Below, piece by piece: positions 37,501-45,693 of a stretch of DNA of 64,000 nucleotides. The translations under genes were made by a program, and so were the position numbers. The stretch is from Nosocomiicoccus ampullae (GTDB taxonomy: Bacteria > Bacillota > Bacilli > Staphylococcales > Salinicoccaceae), in assembly GCF_019357495.1 (NCBI RefSeq), contig NZ_CP079110.1, forward strand, positions 186,001-250,000, written 5' to 3'. The notes under the pieces are model-generated. The model saw nothing but the letters and a program-made list of their open reading frames with translations. It did no database searches and had not been told where the DNA came from. Numbering within the stretch: the first letter of the stretch is position 1; each line of letters opens with the position of its first letter.

Positions 37501-38079
37501 ATGAACTTACTAATGATTGATAACTACGACTCATTTACTTATAACTTAGTTCACTATTTACAAGCGAACAAAAAAGATGTAAATGTAATCGTAAAACAAC
37601 CACATGAACTTTACAATGATATCATAGATGAGAAAAGTATTATAGGGGTCGTGGTTTCACCTGGCCCATCTCATCCAAAAGACCGACCAGAAGTCATTGA
37701 CTTTTTAAGAGAAATTTGGGGTGAAACTCCAATTTTTGGCATTTGCTTAGGTCATCAAATGTTATGGCATATGACAGGTGGAGAAGTGAGCCACTTAAAT
37801 CGTCCAGTTCATGGTGAAACATATACATTAACTCACGACGAAACATATATATTTAACAATATTAAAAATAATATTGATATCACACGTTATCACTCACTCG
37901 TTTGTAAAGGTGAAAATGACGAGTTTTTAATTGCCGGTACTGCGGATGATGAAATTATGGCCATTCGCCATAAAGAATATGACATCTTTGGCGTTCAATA
38001 TCATCCAGAATCTATTCTTTCAGAGTTCGGTCATGAACAAATTAATAATTTTATAAACATAGCATTGGAGAGATATTAA
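37501..38079 (+). CDS. pabA: Aminodeoxychorismate synthase component II (glutamine amidotransferase)
   Basis: A 192-residue class I amidotransferase. I start it at ATG 37501 (MNLLMIDNYDSFTYNLVHYL, AGAGGA upstream) instead of TTG 37483. The catalytic nucleophile is the Cys in GICLGHQ; the His and Glu are in FGVQYHPESI. It supplies ammonia to PabB for p-aminobenzoate, and hence folate. TrpG is an alternative for this family, but the pabB-pabC neighbours decide the name. Confidence 0.92.
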   Translation: MNLLMIDNYDSFTYNLVHYLQANKKDVNVIVKQPHELYNDIIDEKSIIGVVVSPGPSHPKDRPEVIDFLREIWGETPIFGICLGHQMLWHMTGGEVSHLNRPVHGETYTLTHDETYIFNNIKNNIDITRYHSLVCKGENDEFLIAGTADDEIMAIRHKEYDIFGVQYHPESILSEFGHEQINNFINIALERY

Positions 38080-39162
38080 ATGAAAGCACATATGAATTTT
38101 ACAAAAAATGGAGTCGTCGAAGATTTATATTTCATTGACCCAGTCGCTGTATATGATGAAAATATATCTCTTCAAGAAGCACTCGATAATCTAGAAACTG
38201 CTCAGAAAAATGGTCAATACGGTATTTTTGCAGTAACGTATGAGTCACATGATGACAATAAAAAAGAATTTTTAGCAGCAGTGTACGACACACCTGTCTC
38301 ACGTGAAGAATTTTTATTATCTAGAGAAAATGGCGACTATGTAATTTCAAAATATAAAATGGCTGAAACTCAAGAAGAAATTGAAAATAATATCGAAAAA
38401 GTACGTGACTATATTCGTGATGGTCACACGTATCAAGTGAACTACACGACGAGAATGTACGGCGAGTTTTCTGGTGATGCGCATACGCTATATGAAACGT
38501 TAACAAAAAAGAATAATGGTGGGTATACGGCGTATATTGAACATGACGATTTACAAATTGTTAGCTGTTCTCCGGAATTATTTTTTGAAATCGATAAAGA
38601 CAGAACAATCCGCACGCGTCCAATGAAAGGGACAGCCCCAAGAGGTGAAACAGATGCGGAAGATAAAGCAAACTACGATTTTTTAAGAAACTCTAAAAAA
38701 GATCGTGCAGAAAACGTCATGATTGTTGACCTATTAAGAAATGACGTTTCAAAAGTGTCAGAACCTGGATCGGTGAAAGCGCCGAAATTATTTACGATTG
38801 AAAAATACAACACAGTATTTCAAATGACGTCTACAGTTGAAGGAAAACTGCTAGATATACCATTTAGAGAGATATTTACTTCATTATATCCATGTGGCTC
38901 GATTACAGGGGCACCAAAACTAATGACGATGAAAATCATCGAAGAGCTTGAATCGACAAAACGTGGCTACTACTGCGGCGCAATAGGTATGTTCCATGAC
39001 GATGAAACAGTCGTTGTCAACGTACCAATTCGTACAATCGTTATCGAAGGTAACGAGTATACTTACGCAGCAGGTGGCGGAATTACGTATAATTCAAATA
39101 AAACGAGTGAATATAAAGAGATTCTTGCAAAATCTAAGTTTTTAGAGCAAGCGTATGTTTAG
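38080..39162 (+). CDS. pabB: Aminodeoxychorismate synthase component I
   Basis: A 360-residue chorismate-binding enzyme, shorter than the roughly 450 aa of E. coli PabB because the N-terminal region is reduced. The core has YQVNYTTRM, CSPELFFEI, RTRPMKGTAPRG, AENVMIVDLLRNDVSKV and the C-terminal CGSITGAPKLMTMKIIEELE with GAIGM and the AAGGGITYNS motif. It starts next to the pabA stop and overlaps pabC by 8 nt. Confidence 0.93.
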   Translation: MKAHMNFTKNGVVEDLYFIDPVAVYDENISLQEALDNLETAQKNGQYGIFAVTYESHDDNKKEFLAAVYDTPVSREEFLLSRENGDYVISKYKMAETQEEIENNIEKVRDYIRDGHTYQVNYTTRMYGEFSGDAHTLYETLTKKNNGGYTAYIEHDDLQIVSCSPELFFEIDKDRTIRTRPMKGTAPRGETDAEDKANYDFLRNSKKDRAENVMIVDLLRNDVSKVSEPGSVKAPKLFTIEKYNTVFQMTSTVEGKLLDIPFREIFTSLYPCGSITGAPKLMTMKIIEELESTKRGYYCGAIGMFHDDETVVVNVPIRTIVIEGNEYTYAAGGGITYNSNKTSEYKEILAKSKFLEQAYV

Positions 39163-39751
39163 TTTAATTGAAACGATGCGCTTAGATAATGGTGAAGTGA
39201 AGCGGTTGTCTTATCATAAGAAACGGATAGACGGTGCAATTCATCATTTTAAATTGAACGCGTTTGATTTTGAAGATGCACTACGCTCTTATGTTGAAAA
39301 AAATGGTTTATATACTGGTATTTATAGGTTGCGTGTTGAATATAATAATGACTTAAAAATTACCCACGATTTACTAGAAGATAAAGAAGAAGTCGATGCG
39401 AATGTATTAAAAATGGCACCGACCGACTCAGAATTTTTAGAGTATAAAACAACTGTTAGAAGTCAGTATGTGACAACAACTTACCCATTTGCGTTATATT
39501 ATGACAGTGAAAATAGAATTACAGAATTTAATATTGGTAACGTTGTTGTTAAAGAAGCTGATGGATATTATACACCGCGAGAAAATGGGTTATTAAATGG
39601 TGTAATGAGACAGTTTTTAATTGACAGTGGTAAGATTAAAATACGTGATTATACGTTAGAGGAATTCATTGAACTTTATCATGAGAAAAAAATAGATATC
39701 TATTTAATTAACAGCTTAAGAGAGTGGGTAAAAGTAAACTTGCATGTTTAG
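39155..39751 (+). CDS. pabC: Aminodeoxychorismate lyase (short form)
   Basis: A 198-residue protein of PLP fold type IV, about 80 residues shorter than E. coli PabC and lacking most of the N-terminal domain; short forms also occur in staphylococci. The probable PLP lysine lies in EYKTTVRSQYV, and ITEFNIGNVVVKEADGYYTP with NGLLNGVMRQFL is the family C-terminus. It releases p-aminobenzoate from aminodeoxychorismate. Assignment rests strongly on operon context. Confidence 0.8.
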   Translation: MFSLIETMRLDNGEVKRLSYHKKRIDGAIHHFKLNAFDFEDALRSYVEKNGLYTGIYRLRVEYNNDLKITHDLLEDKEEVDANVLKMAPTDSEFLEYKTTVRSQYVTTTYPFALYYDSENRITEFNIGNVVVKEADGYYTPRENGLLNGVMRQFLIDSGKIKIRDYTLEEFIELYHEKKIDIYLINSLREWVKVNLHV

Positions 39752-39760
39752 GGGTGAATC

Positions 39761-39973
39761 ATGTTTACGCTGATATTATTTATTGTGCTAATCGTAATTG
39801 TAATAGCATCATTTTATATTAGTACATATTTATATGAAAACGACATTACACTTATTGCTTTAAGTGTAGTTTTAGTTGGAATACTATTAAGCGTCGTAAC
39901 TGTCGGTTTTATTATGGACGGTGTGATTGATTTTATCAGTCAAAAATTAGAAATATTTTATAGCGAAAGTTAG
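39761..39973 (+). CDS. Small two-TM membrane protein
   Basis: A 70-residue hydrophobic protein with helices at about 3-25 and 32-54 and a short acidic tail. AGGGGTG ribosome binding site upstream; 9 nt separate it from both neighbours, so it belongs to the pab-kip transcript. No family recognised. Confidence 0.65.
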   Translation: MFTLILFIVLIVIVIASFYISTYLYENDITLIALSVVLVGILLSVVTVGFIMDGVIDFISQKLEIFYSES

Positions 39974-39982
39974 GAGAGTATT

Positions 39983-40228
39983 ATGATTTTTGAAAATGGC
40001 GAGTGCGTAATAACGTACCAAAGCGACAAAGCATTTACTGATGATGAAAAAGAGTCAATGTTAACACGATTTAACGCGATTAAATCCGACGAAATTTATG
40101 ACATCGTAATGACTCAATCGACTGTAAATCTGTTATATTATCCAACGAAAATAATGGAACGACTCAGTGTCGTCGATCCGTCAGAAATCGTTATAGAAAA
40201 GCTTGTAGAAGTGGTAGGTGTGAAATAA
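39983..40228 (+). CDS. KipI/PxpB-like fragment (N-terminal domain only)
   Basis: An 81-residue protein that resembles the first third of KipI (PxpB, 5-oxoprolinase subunit): ENGECVITYQSDKAF corresponds to the first strand and the D-x-A-like loop, and IVMTQSTVNLLYYPTKI corresponds to the EVVPAYRSLLVYYDP segment. The cyclophilin-like domain that normally completes the roughly 240-residue protein is missing. The ORF is intact, has AGGAGAG upstream, and overlaps the KipA-like start by 1 nt. It may be a functional remnant or a decaying gene. Confidence 0.55.
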   Translation: MIFENGECVITYQSDKAFTDDEKESMLTRFNAIKSDEIYDIVMTQSTVNLLYYPTKIMERLSVVDPSEIVIEKLVEVVGVK

Positions 40229-41133
40229 TGAGTATTATAATTCAAGATAAAGGACTACTTTCAACAGTTGTGACTTCGTCTGATGCACTCGATCAGTTAT
40301 CTCCACAAATCGCAAATAAGCTTGTCGGTAACGATGTTGATGAAAAAACAATCGAAATGGTGATTCGACCAGCAAAAATCCAGTTTACTGAACCTACAGT
40401 CATCGCTTTTTCTGGAGCGTTGTTTGACGTAACAGTTGGTGATAAAACATTGTCAGCGAACCGTATGTATATTCTAGACCGCGGTGACGTCCTGACGTTT
40501 CACAGTTCGGACCGTGGCGGAAGAGTATACTTAGCAGTTGCTGGCGGCATTAAAAAGAGTGGCTCGAATGTGTTAGAATCTGGCGATGAGTTGACGATGA
40601 GAAGAAACTATACAGAACAGCATCATGAAATATTTAGTATGATGCGTAATAAACCAACAGTTGCTTGGGGAATTGGTTCGTATTCACTTGCTGAAGTTTA
40701 CCTTTCGGATAATTTTCACGTCGTAAGACGTCCTGGAGTACCTGAATCGGTCTACGAGCAGTTAGAAGATACTTATACTGTCATCGGTGAAACATACCGT
40801 TATTCAATTAAATTAGACGGAAATACGATCGATTATAATAATGAAGCGATGGATAATTACGGTGTACAAGGTGGTATATTTTTAAAAGACAACAAGCCAT
40901 TTATTGCGTTAAATGATTTTGATATGTCGACAGAATACACCCACATCGGTACAATTCCGAGTTATCATATGCATAAAATCGCACAGAAAACAAAAGACTC
41001 AAAAGTTCAGTTTACTGTGATTGACGCAGAGCATGCATACGTGAATTTGTATAACCATGAAATGTGGAAGAAAAGCTTATTTAAAGCAATCGACTATAAA
41101 ATCAGTAAAGAACTCGTTAAAGAGAAAATGTAA
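40228..41133 (+). CDS. KipA/PxpC-like protein (divergent 5-oxoprolinase subunit)
   Basis: A 301-residue protein of the carboxyltransferase/KipA family (usual length about 330). Visible anchors are IIIQDKGLLSTVV at the N-terminus, VYLAVAGGI (about 110), and YGVQGGIFLKDNKPFIALND then YTHIGTIPSYHMHKIAQ, which match the GxIQxPxxGxPIxLxxD...GGYPxIGxV region. Several normally conserved residues are changed (GGY reads EYT). PxpA, the third subunit, is absent nearby. Activity on 5-oxoproline is therefore doubtful. Confidence 0.65.
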   Translation: MSIIIQDKGLLSTVVTSSDALDQLSPQIANKLVGNDVDEKTIEMVIRPAKIQFTEPTVIAFSGALFDVTVGDKTLSANRMYILDRGDVLTFHSSDRGGRVYLAVAGGIKKSGSNVLESGDELTMRRNYTEQHHEIFSMMRNKPTVAWGIGSYSLAEVYLSDNFHVVRRPGVPESVYEQLEDTYTVIGETYRYSIKLDGNTIDYNNEAMDNYGVQGGIFLKDNKPFIALNDFDMSTEYTHIGTIPSYHMHKIAQKTKDSKVQFTVIDAEHAYVNLYNHEMWKKSLFKAIDYKISKELVKEKM

Positions 41134-41161
41134 AGCACCGATTAATATCGGTGCTTTTAAT
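41131..41161 (+). terminator. Rho-independent terminator
   Basis: Stem AAAGCACCGAT (41132-41142) with ATCGGTGCTTT (41147-41157), TAAT loop. Confidence 0.92.
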
Positions 41162-41227
41162 TTGAATAACTTTATCATTTAGAACTTTTAATGTATAATA
41201 AATTAGCTTAAAAGTTGGACGATTGGA

Positions 41228-43003
41228 ATGAGTAGTATGGAATCTGTGTTAAAGAAATCATTTGGTTTAGAGACATTTCGACCAAAGCAAAAAGAAATTA
41301 TAGAGTCTGTATTAAAAAAACATAATACGCTTGGCGTATTACCAACAGGGTCTGGTAAATCGCTATGTTACCAAGTACCTGCGTTAATATTAGAAGGTAC
41401 AACTATCGTTATATCGCCACTGATTTCGTTAATGCAAGATCAAGTAAATACATTACAAGAAAAAGGAATCAACGCGCAGTATATTAACTCGAATATGAGT
41501 AAAAAAGATCAAGAAGATGTGGATCGATTAGTCTTTAATGGAGAAGTAGATTTACTCTACGTCGCACCAGAGCGGTTTAATAGTAGCGAATTTTTAGCAC
41601 TTATCGATAGTATTCATATCCCACTCGTTGCATTTGATGAGGCCCACTGTATTTCTAAATGGGGGCACGACTTTAGACCGAGTTACCAAGAAGTCATTCC
41701 TGTGATTAATGCGCATATTAACGACGCGATAAAAGTTGCATTAACCGCAACAGCAACTGAAGACGTTGAAAAAAATATCGTAGACTTATTAAATATCGAA
41801 AATGATCATGTATATAAAACATCAGTTAAGCGTGATAACCTAGAACTCATCGTCAATAATACGTATCAACGTGAACGTTTCATATTAGATTATTTAAATA
41901 ATCATAAGGACGATAGTGGTATTATTTACGCGGCGACACGTAAAGAAACTGAAAAAATAAGTGGATTTCTAAAAGATAACGGTATTGACAGTTTAATCTA
42001 TCACGCGGGACTGAGTAAAAAAGAGCGCGAAGAAAATCAATATAGATTTATTAATAATGACGTTAAAGTGATCGTCGCAACAAACGCTTTTGGTATGGGA
42101 ATTGATAAAGAAAACATTCGTTTCATCATTCACTTTAATTTACCGGGTGATTTAGAAAGTTATTATCAAGAAATTGGGCGCGCGGGGCGTGACGGTAAAA
42201 TGAGTCAATGTATTTTACTCTCTAACTCTAGAGATATTTTACTGCAGCAGTTTTTCATCGACCGTTCACCAGCGAGTGATGACGTCAAAGAAAGTATGCG
42301 TGAAAAACTGGATCGAATGATTCAATATAAAGAAACGTCGAAATGCTTATCCGCGTCAATCGTTAAATATTTCGATAAAAACGAATACGTCGAACCATGT
42401 GGAATGTGTTCGAATTGTTTAAACGTTAATCGAACAGTAGACATGACAAAAGAAGCGAAATTTCTAATTGAGCTTTCAAAAGACTACGAAATTTCACCAG
42501 AGAAGGCGATCCAAATTTTAAGAGGAGAGTCTGCGGATAATATTATTCATGCAAGTCTTCATCATGCAAAACAATATGGTAGTCTTTCAAATTATTTAAC
42601 GAGTGAAGTGCACCATATTATTGAAGAAGTTGTCTATCAAGGTTACTTACACTTAAAAAACAATACGCTCTATTTAGTAGATAAAAGTTATCGTGTGCTA
42701 GATGATCTCGACAAAGTGTACACAGTAACGTATCGTACACAGTTTAAAGAAAAGGTAGACGTATCGACAGAAACGAGTTTTAATGAGTCACTTTATCAGC
42801 AATTAAAAGATAAACGTGAAGAACTCGCAGTAGAAAAAAATATAGAAGAATCACAAATATTTACAGATACGTTACTAAAAGAAATCGCAAAAAAAATGCC
42901 AGAAAATAAAAGCGATATGATTAAAATCTCTGGAATTGGAAACTATAAGTTAAAACACTATAGTCCACACTTTTTAAAAGTGATTGAAGAATATAAGAAG
43001 TAA
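41228..43003 (+). CDS. recQ: ATP-dependent DNA helicase RecQ
   Basis: A 591-residue superfamily 2 helicase acting in recombination and fork repair. Motif 0 is RPKQKEII, Walker A LPTGSGKSLCYQ, DEAH box AFDEAHCISKWGHDFRP with the aromatic-rich loop, motif VI QEIGRAGRDGK. A four-Cys zinc site (KCLSAS...EPCGMCSNC) and winged helix follow, and a short HRDC-like end (MIKISGIGNYKLKHY). Weak GGACGATTGG lies before the ATG. It is a single-gene unit with its own terminator. Confidence 0.94.
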   Translation: MSSMESVLKKSFGLETFRPKQKEIIESVLKKHNTLGVLPTGSGKSLCYQVPALILEGTTIVISPLISLMQDQVNTLQEKGINAQYINSNMSKKDQEDVDRLVFNGEVDLLYVAPERFNSSEFLALIDSIHIPLVAFDEAHCISKWGHDFRPSYQEVIPVINAHINDAIKVALTATATEDVEKNIVDLLNIENDHVYKTSVKRDNLELIVNNTYQRERFILDYLNNHKDDSGIIYAATRKETEKISGFLKDNGIDSLIYHAGLSKKEREENQYRFINNDVKVIVATNAFGMGIDKENIRFIIHFNLPGDLESYYQEIGRAGRDGKMSQCILLSNSRDILLQQFFIDRSPASDDVKESMREKLDRMIQYKETSKCLSASIVKYFDKNEYVEPCGMCSNCLNVNRTVDMTKEAKFLIELSKDYEISPEKAIQILRGESADNIIHASLHHAKQYGSLSNYLTSEVHHIIEEVVYQGYLHLKNNTLYLVDKSYRVLDDLDKVYTVTYRTQFKEKVDVSTETSFNESLYQQLKDKREELAVEKNIEESQIFTDTLLKEIAKKMPENKSDMIKISGIGNYKLKHYSPHFLKVIEEYKK

Positions 43004-43007
43004 TATA

Positions 43008-43040
43008 GTCCCGTAAGGTATTACCTTACGGGATTTTTTG
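43008..43040 (+). terminator. Terminator after recQ
   Basis: Stem TCCCGTAAGGTA (43009-43020) with TACCTTACGGGA (43022-43033) and a T6 run. Confidence 0.93.
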
Positions 43041-43042
43041 TG

Positions 43043-43260
43043 TGTTAAGGGGTGTAACGAATGGAGTTATTAACAAAATTGACGTGAGAAATCTAAGATT
43101 TGTTAAATAAAATTGTTTATTTAACAAAAATTACTTGTATAAACTAAAATATGTTAAATATAATCATATAATTAACAAAATCTTGGTTGATTTAAGAAAA
43201 TATGTAAATTAATTAGCGTTATCTTACAAAAACAACTTAAAACTGTTAAATAAAATTTAG
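43043..43260. repeat. Array of AT-rich palindromes (copy B)
   Basis: Left arms TGTTAAATAAA or close variants start at 43043, 43101, 43152, 43203 and 43244, the same offsets (0, 58, 109, 160, 201) as copy A. The best unit is TGTTAAATAAAATTG joined to TTTATTTAACAAAA (43101-43129). Spacers of about 20 bp differ from copy A except near unit borders. The rest of the gene-free 43004-43387 interval holds the recQ terminator, an unremarkable AT-rich stretch (43261-43346) and the terminator of the minus-strand permease. Confidence 0.75.
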
Positions 43261-43345
43261 AAATAAGATATCTCCAACCTTTACAAGATAAAATGCCTAC
43301 TCCAACCTAAAAAACTCACCCACATTTTAAAATTCACGTGTAACC

Positions 43346-43376
43346 AACAAAAAAGCGAGACCTCTCGGTCTCGCTA
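43346..43376 (-). terminator. Terminator of the DMT permease gene
   Basis: Stem AGCGAGACC (43354-43362) with GGTCTCGCT (43367-43375); on the minus strand it is followed by TTTTTTGTT. Confidence 0.88.
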
Positions 43377-43387
43377 CCAATTAATTT

Positions 43388-44257
43388 CTAGACTTTTGTA
43401 CGACTTCCTTTTGGTGGTAAGTTTTTCATGTACATGTAGAAACTTGCTGCAAATATAATAATATAACCGATAATTGAGAATACGTCCGGATACTCTCCAA
43501 AGAATACGATACTGAAGATTGCTGTAAATATAATTGTCGTGTAGAAGAATATCGAGATTTCTCTCGCTGGTGCGTAACTATAAGCAATCGTTAGACCAAA
43601 CTGTCCAACTGATGCTGCAACTCCTGCGAGTAGTAAGAAAATCAGTTGTTCCATCGTCATCGGTTCGTAGTTATAGATGAAAAACGGCAGTAGCGCAACT
43701 GTTGAGAACCCTGAAAAGTAAAATACGACAGTATAGAATTTTTCACGATCCCCGAGAACTCTTAACACAGTATATGCTCCTGCAGCGGCAAGTGCTCCGA
43801 TAACACCGACTAATGCATCGAACGATGCACTTTCAAACGACGGTTTAATAATAAAAATCGCACCGATAAATGCAATCACAATAGACGTCATTTGGAATCT
43901 TCTAATATATTCCTTTAAAAAGATTGCTGATAAAATAATCGTAAAGAATGGACTTAGTTTATTTAAAATATCAGCGTCACTTAACACGAGTTTGTCTAGT
44001 GTGTAGAAGTTTAATATGACCCCGAGGAGTCCAAGTGTCGAGCGGAGTAAGAGTAGTTTTTGGTTTTCTTTTTTACCAAATAATGGCTCTCTATAACGAA
44101 CAACTAGAATGAGTGCAATAAGCATTGCGACAAAATTTCTAAAAAATGCTTTTTGCACTGTTGGTAAGTCACCTGAATACTTAACAAACAAAGACATTAA
44201 ACTAAAACCAAGTGAAGAGATTATTAATGCGATAATCCCTTTAGTTATATTATTCAA
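43388..44257 (-). CDS. EamA/DMT family permease
   Basis: A 289-residue protein with ten helices formed by two EamA repeats (GIIALIISSLGFSLMSLFVKY; LVGVIGALAAAGAYTVLRVLG). I prefer TTG 44257, which has AGAGGG 6 nt upstream, over ATG 44308, which would add a charged 17-residue leader without a binding site. The family exports or imports amino acids, nucleosides and related metabolites; the substrate is unknown. Confidence 0.85.
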   Translation of the reverse strand: MNNITKGIIALIISSLGFSLMSLFVKYSGDLPTVQKAFFRNFVAMLIALILVVRYREPLFGKKENQKLLLLRSTLGLLGVILNFYTLDKLVLSDADILNKLSPFFTIILSAIFLKEYIRRFQMTSIVIAFIGAIFIIKPSFESASFDALVGVIGALAAAGAYTVLRVLGDREKFYTVVFYFSGFSTVALLPFFIYNYEPMTMEQLIFLLLAGVAASVGQFGLTIAYSYAPAREISIFFYTTIIFTAIFSIVFFGEYPDVFSIIGYIIIFAASFYMYMKNLPPKGSRTKV

Positions 44258-44431
44258 TTTAATACCCTCTTTATTATAAAAATTACTATCATAGTGTAAC
44301 ACAGTCATTTAAAAAGTAACGTAAAATGCACACTTGCTTCTACTTTCGAAAATTATACACAATTTAACTTTTAGGAATAAAATTTGTTGTGCTATTCTAA
44401 AGGTATTACGATTTAATCTAGGGGGATACAT

Positions 44432-44836
44432 ATGAAAAAATTATTTGGGACATTGTTTTTATCAAGTGCACTAGTACTTACAGCTTGCGGTAATGAGACT
44501 GAAGAAGCGCATGACGAGCATAGTGACCACGAACATGATGAAGTTGCGGGTCTTGACGTTGAGTTAACGACACCTGAAACTACTGAAGCAGGTGAAGAAG
44601 TAGAGTTCGTCGCACACGTGACATCAAACGATGAAGATGTAAACGATGCAGACAAAGTCGTATTCGAAGTACTAAAAGATGATGAAAGTCTTGATCACAT
44701 TGACGGTGAATTCGATGAGAACGGAAAATATAAAATTAAATACACATTCGAAGAATCAGGAACTTATGAAGTTATCTCACACGTAGACGCAAATGGTTTA
44801 CACACAATGCCTAAAAATGAAGTCGTTGTAGAGTAA
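44432..44836 (+). CDS. YtkA-like lipoprotein with histidine-rich segment
   Basis: A 134-residue lipoprotein. The signal peptide ends in the lipobox LTAC (Cys19), followed by the acidic, His-rich stretch EEAHDEHSDHEHDE (about 24-37) and a YtkA-like beta-sandwich domain (GLDVELTTPETTEAGEEVEF...YTFEESGTYEVISHVDANGLH). The His-rich segment could bind zinc, copper or cobalt. YtkA-like domains occur near copper and cytochrome oxidase systems, but no such genes are adjacent here. GGGGGA precedes the ATG. Confidence 0.82.
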   Translation: MKKLFGTLFLSSALVLTACGNETEEAHDEHSDHEHDEVAGLDVELTTPETTEAGEEVEFVAHVTSNDEDVNDADKVVFEVLKDDESLDHIDGEFDENGKYKIKYTFEESGTYEVISHVDANGLHTMPKNEVVVE

Positions 44837-44916
44837 CTACATTTCTAGACGAAAATATTGTTATGACGTAAAATAAGTATCTAGGAATGGGTATCATTCT
44901 ACTGGAGGTACTTATT

Positions 44917-45582
44917 ATGAATAAGACATATATTATAACAGATGCGCTGACTTCAATTGGCCAACGTCTCGCACAAGAATTGTCAAAAAACGGACATAAC
45001 TTAATACTTTCTGGAGACGACTATAGTGGCCTTGAAGAACTTCACAAAAATATAAGTGAAAATAGTGACGCACATCATGAAGTATTTTTACTTGAACAAG
45101 CAAAAGAAATTGATTGGCTAAATATGGTTGAAAAAATAGAATCAACGTATGACGGTTTAAATGGGATAATTTTCATTCACTCAATTCATACAGAAGATAA
45201 TAGTGTTTATAACGTTTCTTATGATGAATTTACTGAAGTTATGGATGAACACGTATGGGGGACGTACTTAGGTGTTCGTACGTTACGTAATCAGTTAATC
45301 GAAACGAAAGAAACAAAAATTATAAATTTAGTTGAACCAACAGATGAAGAAGTGTTTGAACATAACTTATATTATGCAGTGACAGGTGCGATTGAGGGGT
45401 TAACACACGCTTTAGAACGTGAACTTCGTAAAGAGGATCTAGACGTGTACACACTCAGTTATCGTCCACCAGTTAATAATGACGATTTTAATACGAACGA
45501 TAATCGTGCGTTAAACACTATTTTAAAAATTCTAGATGATGAGTATTTAAATGATAACGGCGAAACGATAGTAATTCATTAA
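44917..45582 (+). CDS. SDR-like protein without the canonical catalytic residues
   Basis: A 221-residue Rossmann protein starting at ATG 44917 behind CTGGAGG. Strand 1 and the nucleotide loop read YIITDALTSIGQRLAQEL where SDRs have TGASSGIG; the NAG position reads FIHSIH; the active-site region is YYAVTGAIEGLTHALERELR, so the Tyr is present but the Lys four residues on is replaced by Gly or Thr. NAD(P)-dependent oxidoreduction is therefore doubtful and a binding or structural role is possible. Confidence 0.7.
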   Translation: MNKTYIITDALTSIGQRLAQELSKNGHNLILSGDDYSGLEELHKNISENSDAHHEVFLLEQAKEIDWLNMVEKIESTYDGLNGIIFIHSIHTEDNSVYNVSYDEFTEVMDEHVWGTYLGVRTLRNQLIETKETKIINLVEPTDEEVFEHNLYYAVTGAIEGLTHALERELRKEDLDVYTLSYRPPVNNDDFNTNDNRALNTILKILDDEYLNDNGETIVIH

Positions 45583-45612
45583 GACCACTCAGAAATGAGT
45601 GGTTTTTATATA
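45582..45612 (+). terminator. Rho-independent terminator
   Basis: Stem ACCACTC (45584-45590) with GAGTGGT (45597-45603) and a T5 run. Confidence 0.82.
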
Positions 45613-45618
45613 TACTTC

Positions 45619-45646
45619 TTGTAAATGAGATGTATTGTAGTATAAT
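45619..45646 (+). promoter_or_regulatory. Promoter of the siderophore transport operon
   Basis: TTGTAA (45619-45624), 16-bp spacer, TATAAT (45641-45646), followed by the Fur box. Confidence 0.6.
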
Positions 45647-45663
45647 GATAAATAGAAAACCAA

Positions 45664-45683
45664 TGAGAATGATTATCAATTAG
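45664..45683 (+). promoter_or_regulatory. Fur box upstream of the sst operon
   Basis: TGAGAATGATTATCA (45664-45678) matches the 7-1-7 Fur consensus TGATAATNATTATCA at all but one position. It lies between the promoter and the first permease gene, so iron repression is expected. Confidence 0.85.
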
Positions 45684-45693
45684 GCGGTTTCTT

